A stretch of 52,453 nt of DNA from Anaerolineales bacterium (GTDB lineage Bacteria; Chloroflexota; Anaerolineae; Anaerolineales; UBA4823). The stretch covers positions 1-52,453 of the forward strand of contig JAFGBV010000122.1 in NCBI GenBank assembly GCA_016932955.1. The letters are read 5' to 3'. Positions 1 through 7,036 of the stretch are shown piece after piece. The position numbers and the translations under genes were made by a program. The notes beneath the pieces are model-generated. The model saw only the letters and a program-made list of their open reading frames with translations, was not told the DNA's origin and made no database searches. Position 1 is the stretch's first letter. Every line of letters begins with the position of its first letter.

Positions 1-124
1 GGAATGGTGTCGTCACGTTTCTGGGTTGACTTTTCGTTTTTCGTGGGTTGAGTTTTTGGTTACCGAGTTATTGCGGAATCCCCCAATCTACAGCGCTAAG
101 CCCTCAAACCTCTTCTACCCAGGT

Positions 125-154
125 CTGACATCCACCATCACCATATGCTACAAT
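125..154 (+). promoter_or_regulatory. Promoter of the gyrase-CTD/dinB pair
   Basis: CTGACA (125-130) and TACAAT (149-154) are separated by 18 bases, and the -10 is preceded by TGC, giving an extended -10 element. The predicted transcript starts near 161. A GGAG ribosome-binding site lies at 172-175, seven bases before the ATG at 183. Assigned by eye. Confidence 0.55.
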
Positions 155-182
155 TAACCCACCCCTTATTCGGAGAGCACCC

Positions 183-1238
183 ATGAACCCTGAACGCCCC
201 GACCTTGACCGCCTGCTGCCCGAAGTGCGCGCCTACATCGAAGCCCTGGAAAGCGAGCTTGCCAACCTGCGCCAGTGGCAGGCCAGCCTGCAAGCCCAAA
301 GCGATGCCGAGAGAGCCGCCTTCCAGGAGCCATCCCAGCCCAGCGAAGAGCCCACCCCGGTGAACGTGTTCACCCTCAGCGCCTTCGCCAGCCTGAAGCG
401 CACCCCGCGCCATCTCTACCAGCGCCAGCGCCGCGGCGGCATGGGCATCTTCGACCTCGAAACCAGCGACGACGATCCCCCCGTAGCCCTCACCCTCGCT
501 GAAGAGAGTCACACGCTACTGCTCTTCAGCAGCCTGGGGCGAGCCTTTCGCCTTCCAGTAAGCCTCATCGCCGCGGCAGAAGTGCGCGCCCGCGGGCAAT
601 CCCTCGCCGACCGCCTGGGACTGGAGCCAGAGGAGCGCCTGGTTTCCATCCTGCCCTTCCAGGCCAAAGGCGCCGTCGCCCTCGTCAGCCAGAGCGGCTA
701 CCTGCGCCTCCTGCGCTACCACCTCTTCGGCGAGCACATGAAGCCCGGCACCGTCATGCTCAACAGCGATAAATTCGGTCCCCTCGCCGCTGCCTGCCTC
801 ACCCCCGCTGATGGCGACCTGTTCATTGCCACCCGCCAGGGGCGCGCCATTCGCTTCGCCGAAAGGCTCGTCCCCCCGCAGGGTGGTCCCGGCATGCGCC
901 TAGAACCCGGCGATGCCGTGGTAGCCATCAGTGCGGTGGGCGAAGAGGATGCTGCCTTCCTGGTGGGTGCCAACGGACAAGGCGCCCTGCGCCTGATGAG
1001 CGGCTTCGCCGCCAACAAATCCATGGGCGGCGGCGGCAAGATCGCCATGCACAGCGACTGCCTCGTGGCAGCCGCCCGCGCCGCCGAGGGTGATGATATC
1101 TTCCTCATCTCCCGCCTGAGCAAGATCATCCGCTTCGCCGCTGCCGATGTGCCTGCCAAAGAAAGCCCCGTGCAGGGCGTGAACTGCATGTCCCTGCGCG
1201 GCGATGAGGTAGCCGCCCTCGCCGTCGCCTGCCTCTGA
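183..1238 (+). CDS. Stand-alone DNA gyrase A C-terminal (beta-pinwheel) domain protein
   Basis: The 351-residue protein is a free-standing homologue of the DNA-wrapping C-terminal domain of GyrA/ParC, with no topoisomerase catalytic part. Residues 5-45 are charged and heptad-like, probably a short coiled coil. A GyrA-box-like motif QRRGGMG lies at 82-88; the family consensus is Q(R/K)RGG(R/K)G. About five beta-blade repeats follow, each with the hydrophobic 'ALVSQSGYLRLL / FIATRQGRAIRF' pattern. In GyrA this domain wraps DNA and sets supercoiling direction. A free copy could bind or bend DNA, or modulate gyrase; this is inference. The TGA overlaps the ATG of dinB (TGATG), so the two are translationally coupled. 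The start is supported by GGAG seven bases upstream. Family assignment is firm, function unknown. Confidence 0.85.
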   Translation: MNPERPDLDRLLPEVRAYIEALESELANLRQWQASLQAQSDAERAAFQEPSQPSEEPTPVNVFTLSAFASLKRTPRHLYQRQRRGGMGIFDLETSDDDPPVALTLAEESHTLLLFSSLGRAFRLPVSLIAAAEVRARGQSLADRLGLEPEERLVSILPFQAKGAVALVSQSGYLRLLRYHLFGEHMKPGTVMLNSDKFGPLAAACLTPADGDLFIATRQGRAIRFAERLVPPQGGPGMRLEPGDAVVAISAVGEEDAAFLVGANGQGALRLMSGFAANKSMGGGGKIAMHSDCLVAAARAAEGDDIFLISRLSKIIRFAAADVPAKESPVQGVNCMSLRGDEVAALAVACL

Positions 1239-2413
1239 TGCCCAAGATACTCCACCTCGACCTGGACGCCTTCTTTTGCGCCGTTGAGGAGCAGCGCGAC
1301 CCATCCCTCCACGGCAAGCCCTTCGCCGTCGGCGGGCGCCCCGAGCAGCGTGGCGTCGTCTCCTCCTGCTCCTATCCGGCGCGCCAGTTGGGTGTGCGTT
1401 CCGCCATGCCCATGGCGCGTGCCCTGCGCCTTTGCCCCACCCTCATCATTATTCCCCCCAACCACCATGCCTACCACCAGGCTTCCGAGCAGGTGATGGC
1501 CGCGCTACACCAACTGACCCCCCTGGTGGAGCAAATCTCTATCAACGAAGCTTTCCTCGATCTCTCCGACCTCCCCGACCCCAGCGAGACCCTCGCCCGT
1601 CGCCTCCAAGAGTCCATCCGCCAGCAGTTAGGGCTGCCTTGCTCGCTGGGCGTTGCCAGCAATAAGCTCGTCGCCAAGATCGCCACCGACGTGGGTAAGG
1701 CGGCCAATCGCAGCGGCGAGCCGCCCTGCGCCGTCACCGTCGTTCCCCCAGGCGAAGAGGCCGCTTTCCTCTCCCCGCTGCCGGTGCAGGCGTTGTGGGG
1801 CGTGGGGCCAAAGACCGCCCAGCGCCTGGAAGAGCTCGGCATCCGCACCATCGGGCAGCTCGCCGCCTGGCCCGAGGCCGACCTGGCGCGCCGCTTCGGC
1901 AAGAACGGCGCTGAGATGAGCAGTCGGGCTCACGGCATCGACTCCAGCCCCATCGTCACCAGCCACGAAACAAAATCCATCAGCCAGGAAGTCACTTTCT
2001 CCCAAGACCTGCGCGATGCTGCCAGCCTGCGCCGCACCCTGCGCCAGCTCAGCGAGCGTGTGGGGTTGCAGACCAGGCAGTCAAACCTCTGTGGGCGCAC
2101 GGTGAAGATCAAGCTGCGCTGGGCTGATTTCACCACCCTCACCCGCCAATCCACCCTGGGTGCCCCCACCGATCAGGATGAGCAGATCTACGCTGCCGCC
2201 CTGCATCTCTTTGAGGCCGCCTGGTCCCCAAGCCGCCCGGTGCGCCTGCTCGGCGTCGGCTTGAGCAACTTCACCGCACCCGCCCGCCAGCTCAGCCTGT
2301 GGGAGAGTGCCTCGCCCGAGCAGCAGCGCCTGCAGCATGCCATCGATGAGCTCCGCCAGCGCTACGGCAAGCAGGTCTTGCGCCGCGGCGACCCACACCC
2401 ACCCAAAGGCTAA
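1238..2413 (+). CDS. dinB: Y-family DNA polymerase IV (DinB) with Asn at the catalytic Asp position
   Basis: The 391-residue protein has normal Pol IV length. Palm motif HLDLDAFF gives the metal ligand D8 and the steric-gate region F12/F13. The second catalytic motif, normally S(I/L)DE, reads S101-I102-N103-E104 (codon aac), so the metal-binding Asp103 is replaced. In E. coli DinB the laboratory D103N change abolishes polymerase activity. Helix-hairpin-helix sequence lies around 183-200, followed by the little-finger domain. A QLSLW motif at 351-355 resembles the sliding-clamp-binding peptide of Pol IV. The rest of the fold is well conserved, so this does not look like a decaying gene. It may act structurally on stalled DNA through the clamp, or use altered metal chemistry. 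It is expressed with the upstream gyrase-CTD gene. Confidence 0.93.
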   Translation: MPKILHLDLDAFFCAVEEQRDPSLHGKPFAVGGRPEQRGVVSSCSYPARQLGVRSAMPMARALRLCPTLIIIPPNHHAYHQASEQVMAALHQLTPLVEQISINEAFLDLSDLPDPSETLARRLQESIRQQLGLPCSLGVASNKLVAKIATDVGKAANRSGEPPCAVTVVPPGEEAAFLSPLPVQALWGVGPKTAQRLEELGIRTIGQLAAWPEADLARRFGKNGAEMSSRAHGIDSSPIVTSHETKSISQEVTFSQDLRDAASLRRTLRQLSERVGLQTRQSNLCGRTVKIKLRWADFTTLTRQSTLGAPTDQDEQIYAAALHLFEAAWSPSRPVRLLGVGLSNFTAPARQLSLWESASPEQQRLQHAIDELRQRYGKQVLRRGDPHPPKG

Positions 2414-2417
2414 ACCC

Positions 2418-2459
2418 GTCATTGCGAACCTGGCGCCCTTTGCCATGTGAAGCAATCCC
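2418..2459 (+). repeat. CATTGCGA/GAAGCAAT palindromic intergenic element
   Basis: The segment begins GTCATTGCGAACC and ends GTGAAGCAATCCC. ATTGC and GCAAT form inverted ends. It resembles the dispersed 'CATTGCGA...GAAGCAATC' intergenic repeats found in many bacterial genomes. Only one copy was seen in this window. Confidence 0.45.
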
Positions 2460-2538
2460 TCCATATCCATTGTCATATCAGAAAGTGATCTTTGTCATTT
2501 GCGCCTTATCTCAGAATGGAGTACATTTATCACAATGA

Positions 2539-2790
<252 letters not shown>

Positions 2791-2816
2791 GCTACCTGCC
2801 GGAATTACACAACCAT

Positions 2817-2856
2817 AAGCAATCAGCGAGCGGGAAGCCGCTCGCTGATTGCTTTT
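2817..2856 (+). terminator. Rho-independent terminator after the ferredoxin gene
   Basis: A perfect 17-bp inverted repeat (2817-2833 and 2838-2854) with a GAAG tetraloop is followed by a short T run. It separates the ferredoxin from glmS. Confidence 0.93.
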
Positions 2857-2858
2857 CT

Positions 2859-2932
2859 ATGTCAAATGTCATGGACAAATGTCGCACCCAAATAGGTCAG
2901 TCGTTACTACTCCATTTGACAGTTTTGGAGTA
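2859..2932 (+). promoter_or_regulatory. Palindrome-rich promoter/operator region of glmS
   Basis: TTGACA at 2916-2921 is a good -35, though the matching -10 near 2937-2944 is weak. It is enclosed by the inverted repeat TACTCCA (2908-2914) / TGGAGTA (2926-2932). TGTCAAATG at 2860-2868 recurs as its reverse complement CATTTGACA at 2913-2921, and GACA-AA-TGTC lies at 2874-2883. Repeated symmetrical sites around a -35 suggest a regulator of amino-sugar synthesis. No glmS ribozyme was recognised. Confidence 0.4.
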
Positions 2933-2976
2933 TCGTTATCAGTAGGCATCGCAGTCTCATTACATGAGGGATCACT

Positions 2977-4767
2977 ATGTGTGGCATCTTTGGCATCATC
3001 ACCCAGCAGGAAGAAAAACTCGGCCCCATCCTGGTCGAGGCCGGCAGGCGGCTCTCCTACCGCGGCTACGATTCGGTTGGCTGCGCCACCTTGCACCAGG
3101 ATAACACCATCTCCCTGCGCAAGGATGTCGGCAAGATCGATGAGGTGAACGCTCGCCTGCACTTTGAAGAGATGACCGGCAGCCGTGGCATCATCCAATT
3201 GCGCTGGTCCACCTTCGGTGTTCCCTCGCAAGCCAATGCCCAGCCCCACCTCGATTCCGATGGCGATATGGTTGGCGCCCACAATGGCAACGTCGTCAAC
3301 AACGTCGAGCTGCGTCAGCAGTTCATGGCCGAGGGCCTCACTGTGCGCTCCCACAATGATGGCGAATCCTGCGTTCACGCGGTGGAGCGCTACACCAACC
3401 AGGGCTTCAGTATGCTCGAAGCGATCCAGCGCGCCTACAAAGATCTCTCCGGCGATTACGCTTTCGTCATCGGTCAGGTTGACGAAGACCGCCTCTACGC
3501 CATCAAGAAGGGCTCCGGTTTGGTGGTTGGTCTGGCCGAAGGCGCTACCTGCGTCTCTTCCGATCTGCCCTCCATCCTCCCCCTCACCCGCCACATCCTG
3601 CGCGTGCGCGATGGCGAGATCGTCATCCTGCACCCCGATCGCGCCGAGTTGCGCCGTGTCGAGGATGGCGAGCTGATCGAGCGCGAGGTAGAGTTGATCA
3701 CCGAGAGCATGGAATCCGCTCAAAAAGGCGGCTATGCGCATTATATGCTCAAAGAGATCCATGAGCAGCCCATCGTCGCCGCCGAGCTCATCCATCTCCT
3801 CGAAGACTCCCCCAACGTCCTCCCCATGGTTGAGCGCATGGCTGCCGCTCGCAACCTGTACCTGGTGGGCTGCGGCACCTCATACCATGCCTGCCTGCTC
3901 GGCTCCAGTTATTTCGCCTCCATCGCCGGGCGTGCCGCCATTCCCGTCCTTGCCCCTCAGTTCATCGCCCAATATGGCCCCACCCTCACCGCTGACGATG
4001 TGGGTCTCTTCGTCAGTCAATCTGGAGAGACCAAAGATGTGCTCAACGCCGTCGAGTTCTCACAGCGCAAGGGCATGGGCACGCTTGGACTGCTCAACGT
4101 CATCGGCTCCACCCTCTCTATCGTCAGTGAGCGCTACCTGCCCCTTGCCTGCGGCTACGAGATCAGCGTACCCGCCACTAAGACCTTCACCAACCAGGCC
4201 GTTGCCTTCCTCTACCTCGCCCTGCGCATGGGCGCCGTCCCCGCCGCCAGCCTGACACGTTTGCCCGAGTTGATGGAGAACACTATCCAGTCCGTTGATA
4301 CTCAGATTGCGCACCTCGAATCAGCCCTCCGCGGCTGGGACGATATGTACTGCCTGGGCTACGGGCACACCTACTCCATCGCCCTCGAAGGCGCATTGAA
4401 ACTGAAAGAAATAACCTATACCCACTGCGAGGGCATGCTCTCCACCGAGTTTAAACATGGCCCGCTTTCCGCCGTCTCGGAGGGCTACCCGGTCGTATTC
4501 GCCGCCGGGCCGGAAGATGTACCCCTCCTGGTCAGCGGGATCAACGAAGTGACCTGCCGCGGCGGGCGGGCAGTGGTCATCGGCGAAGAAGATCCCCGCC
4601 TGCGCGCCAACGCCACTGACATGATCGTCCTCCCTCAATCCGGTCCCTTGCTCAACCCCCTCGTAGCGGTCATCCCCCTCCAGCTTCTTGCCTACCGCCT
4701 CAGCATCGCTCGCGGCTATGACCCCGATTTCCCGCGCAACCTATCCAAAACTCTCACCGTCGATTAG
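2977..4767 (+). CDS. glmS: Glutamine-fructose-6-phosphate aminotransferase (isomerizing)
   Basis: The 596-residue enzyme makes glucosamine-6-phosphate from fructose-6-phosphate and glutamine, the first step to UDP-GlcNAc for wall and surface glycans. The N-terminal glutaminase starts MCGIFGI, exposing the nucleophilic Cys after Met removal. RWSTFG (76-81) and AHNGN (101-105) form the glutamine site. Two SIS domains follow, with CGTSYHA, SQSGETKD, the EGALKLKEI...EFKHGPL block and the C-terminal signature NLSKTLTVD. Two positions normally His are changed: the typical RWATHG reads RWSTFG (Phe80), and NAHPH reads NAQPH (Gln89). The isomerase half looks standard. It stands alone downstream of a terminator and may feed the polysaccharide locus at 22-43 kb. 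Confidence 0.95.
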   Translation: MCGIFGIITQQEEKLGPILVEAGRRLSYRGYDSVGCATLHQDNTISLRKDVGKIDEVNARLHFEEMTGSRGIIQLRWSTFGVPSQANAQPHLDSDGDMVGAHNGNVVNNVELRQQFMAEGLTVRSHNDGESCVHAVERYTNQGFSMLEAIQRAYKDLSGDYAFVIGQVDEDRLYAIKKGSGLVVGLAEGATCVSSDLPSILPLTRHILRVRDGEIVILHPDRAELRRVEDGELIEREVELITESMESAQKGGYAHYMLKEIHEQPIVAAELIHLLEDSPNVLPMVERMAAARNLYLVGCGTSYHACLLGSSYFASIAGRAAIPVLAPQFIAQYGPTLTADDVGLFVSQSGETKDVLNAVEFSQRKGMGTLGLLNVIGSTLSIVSERYLPLACGYEISVPATKTFTNQAVAFLYLALRMGAVPAASLTRLPELMENTIQSVDTQIAHLESALRGWDDMYCLGYGHTYSIALEGALKLKEITYTHCEGMLSTEFKHGPLSAVSEGYPVVFAAGPEDVPLLVSGINEVTCRGGRAVVIGEEDPRLRANATDMIVLPQSGPLLNPLVAVIPLQLLAYRLSIARGYDPDFPRNLSKTLTVD

Positions 4768-4809
4768 ATAATATATTGACCATTGCGACAATCTTCTAAG
4801 GAGGCCCCA

Positions 4810-5664
4810 ATGTCTGAACGAAAAAAAGTTACCCTGTCGATGTTATTTAAAAAAGTAGCCGACCAAGAGCCGATCTCCTGGCTCACCTGTTACGACTACC
4901 CCACCGCCGTGATGCAAGACCAAGCCGGCATGGATATGATCCTCGTCGGCGACAGCCTGGGCATGACCATGCTAGGCTACGAAACCACCCTGCCGGTGAC
5001 CATGGATGATATGATCCGCCACTCGCAGGCTGTGCGCCGCGGCGCACAACACGTCTGGCTGGTCGGCGACATGCCCTACATGTCTTACCAGCCCAGCAAC
5101 GAGACCGCCGTGCGCAACGCCGGGCGCTTCATGGCTGAAGCCTTATGCGACTCGATCAAACTCGAGGGCGGCGGTGAAATGGCGGAGCGCATCCACGCCA
5201 TCGTCCAGGCTGGCATCCCTGCCATTGGCCACCTCGGGCTCACACCCCAGTCGGTGAGCGCGCTGGGCGGCTTCCGCGTGCAGGGCAAAGGCGCTCTGCA
5301 GGCCAAGAAGATCATCGATGACGCCAAGCTCCTCGAGCAGGCTGGCGCCTTTGCCATCCTGCTGGAGATGGTTCCCGACCGCGTCTGCAAGCTGATCACT
5401 GAGCGCGCCGAGAACTGCATCATCATGAGCCTGGGCTCCGGCCCCCACGCCCACGGCCAGTTGCTCATCTACCACGATATGTTTGGCCTCTACCCTCGCT
5501 TCAAGCCGCGCATGGCAAAAGTCTTCGGCAATGCCGGCGAAGTGATCCTCAACGGCCTCAAGGATTACGTCAAAGAGGTCGGCGAGTGCACCTTCCCGCA
5601 GCCAGAGAACTGGTTTGGCATGCCCGACGAGGAATATGACGAGCTATTGAATTTATTGGGATAA
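4810..5664 (+). CDS. panB: 3-methyl-2-oxobutanoate hydroxymethyltransferase
   Basis: A 284-residue PanB that transfers a hydroxymethyl group from methylene-tetrahydrofolate to ketoisovalerate, the first committed step of pantothenate and CoA synthesis. Recognisable are the N-terminal TCYDYPTA, the metal-ligand block LVGDSLGMTMLGY, VGDMPYMSYQ, GHLGLTPQS and the base-bearing LLEMVPD. The distal part (GSGPHAHGQLLIYHDMFGL) departs slightly from the common GAGPxxDGQ version. The ATG at 4810 is preceded by a perfect AAGGAGG at 4798-4804; an upstream TTG at 4783 was rejected for lack of a site. No panC or panD lies nearby. Confidence 0.94.
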   Translation: MSERKKVTLSMLFKKVADQEPISWLTCYDYPTAVMQDQAGMDMILVGDSLGMTMLGYETTLPVTMDDMIRHSQAVRRGAQHVWLVGDMPYMSYQPSNETAVRNAGRFMAEALCDSIKLEGGGEMAERIHAIVQAGIPAIGHLGLTPQSVSALGGFRVQGKGALQAKKIIDDAKLLEQAGAFAILLEMVPDRVCKLITERAENCIIMSLGSGPHAHGQLLIYHDMFGLYPRFKPRMAKVFGNAGEVILNGLKDYVKEVGECTFPQPENWFGMPDEEYDELLNLLG

Positions 5665-5671
5665 GCATATT

Positions 5672-5736
5672 GCCGCTGAGACGCTGAGAACGCGGAGAAA
5701 AACCCAAACATCTCTGCGCGCCCTGCCTCTCTGCAG
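5672..5736 (+). repeat. GCTGAGACGCTGAGAACGCGGAGA-type intergenic element
   Basis: Between panB and the next gene lies GCTGAGACGCTGAGAACGCG followed by GAGAAA, and after a short gap TCTCTGCGCGCCCTGCCTCT. The two halves are roughly complementary. The text resembles the 'cgcagagacgcagagaa' micro-repeats scattered between genes in many bacteria. The 90-base gap holds no gene; AAAAGGAG at its end serves the next ORF. Confidence 0.4.
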
Positions 5737-5759
5737 TAAATAACAAAAGGAGCCAATGG

Positions 5760-7025
5760 ATGGAACAAGATCTACGTCATTTATTAAAAATTCCCCCCTC
5801 GCGTCTCGATGCGATCAATGAGGTTCTGCTGAACCCTGATACGCGCGTGGTCAACGACTTCCTCGCAGTGGTCGCCAAATACGGCACCCCGCAGGAGATC
5901 AACGCCAAAGCAGCAGCAGCCCGCCAGATGCCTGCGCTGCTGAAGAAGGTGGAAGAGAAGAACCCCGCCTACCTCAAAGACCTGCGCTGGCTCGAAGAGC
6001 AGCGTGACCGCGGCGCCTTCATTTCCATCGCCGATTACCGCCGCAAGGTGCTGGGCGATAAGGCTGGTAAAGCCACCTTCAAAGACGAGTTTGCTGTCAC
6101 CCTCGAAATCAGCGCCTGCCAGTATTTCCCCTGGGTCATCGCCGCCGCCCAGCGCGCCATTGATGAAAAAGCGCTCATGCCGGGGCGATTCATAAAAGTA
6201 CGCAAGATGAAAGAGCAGGAAGCCGACGGCGATCTGCCCGCCATTGCCGCTGCCATGCAGATCATCGGCGCATCCTACGTAGAGACCCTCGATACAAAAG
6301 GCACCGATGGCTCCAACATCCACCTCGGCGGGCCCGATACGATCACCGGTTACTTCGGTGGCGTAGGGCAGCCCAACCATTACCCGCTCAAGTGGCTGGA
6401 CGAGTTCCTCTACTATTACACCCATTATGGCGTGCGCCAGGTGCTTAATGTCAATGCTGGCACGATCCTGGCTGGCTACCTGCTACATAAGATTGGCGTT
6501 GATATCGAGTTCAAGATCTCCGTTTACATGGGCAACGACAATCCCTTCGCTGGGCTGTGGACCCTGCTCGGCGCTAAGCTCTTCTCCCGTGATGACGGCA
6601 CCTGTCCGCTCATTGGCTTCAACTGGAGCAACTCCATCAACAACGAGACCATGGAAATCACCGCCCAATTCCGCAAAGCCTTTGGCTTCGAAAATGTGGT
6701 GCGCTTCGAGCATCACATCACCGAGACCTTCAAGTCTATCGTCCGCCAGCCTTACAACCGCCGCGATGAATTGGTACAGATTGCTGACCACGTCGCCAAT
6801 ATCTCAGCCAAGCATGAAGGCGGTGAACCCGAGATCGACGGGGCGCGACCGCATCCCTCTGATATCCTGGAATACTTCCGCGATAAGAGCGAGATCATCG
6901 AGTCTGGCGATATGGAGTACCTGACGGTCAATTTCATGGATAAGTTCAACGCCATCAACAAGACAGCCTGGGCGCTGACCGAGAACGGCCTCTCCTTTAT
7001 CGCTGCGCCAAACCTGCACCACTAA
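5760..7025 (+). CDS. Conserved protein of unknown function (421 aa), upstream of a Glu-dehydrogenase-like gene
   Basis: I do not recognise this family. The protein is soluble, with no signal peptide or membrane segment. The first 110 residues are helical and charged. The middle holds Gly-rich and aromatic strings that look like an enzyme core: DTKGTDGSNIHLGGPDTI, TGYFGGVGQPNHYPLKW, NVNAGTILAGYLLHKIGV, MGNDNPFAG and IGFNWSNSINNETM, with FEHHITE further on. An alpha/beta barrel is possible but unproven. AAAAGGAG (5745-5752) lies seven bases before the ATG. Only 11 bases separate it from the dehydrogenase/CBS gene, so they are very likely one operon and may act in one amino-acid pathway. It is clearly a real gene by codon use and length. 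Confidence 0.75.
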   Translation: MEQDLRHLLKIPPSRLDAINEVLLNPDTRVVNDFLAVVAKYGTPQEINAKAAAARQMPALLKKVEEKNPAYLKDLRWLEEQRDRGAFISIADYRRKVLGDKAGKATFKDEFAVTLEISACQYFPWVIAAAQRAIDEKALMPGRFIKVRKMKEQEADGDLPAIAAAMQIIGASYVETLDTKGTDGSNIHLGGPDTITGYFGGVGQPNHYPLKWLDEFLYYYTHYGVRQVLNVNAGTILAGYLLHKIGVDIEFKISVYMGNDNPFAGLWTLLGAKLFSRDDGTCPLIGFNWSNSINNETMEITAQFRKAFGFENVVRFEHHITETFKSIVRQPYNRRDELVQIADHVANISAKHEGGEPEIDGARPHPSDILEYFRDKSEIIESGDMEYLTVNFMDKFNAINKTAWALTENGLSFIAAPNLHH

Positions 7026-7036
7026 CGGAAGGTGAA

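Noticed and set aside
2817..2976. glmS ribozyme or riboswitch upstream of glmS
   Set aside because: The only strong structure is the ferredoxin terminator; no ribozyme core was recognised in the remaining 120 bases.
2869..3795. A 308-residue antisense frame under glmS
   Set aside because: Shadow frame; glmS is unambiguous on the plus strand.
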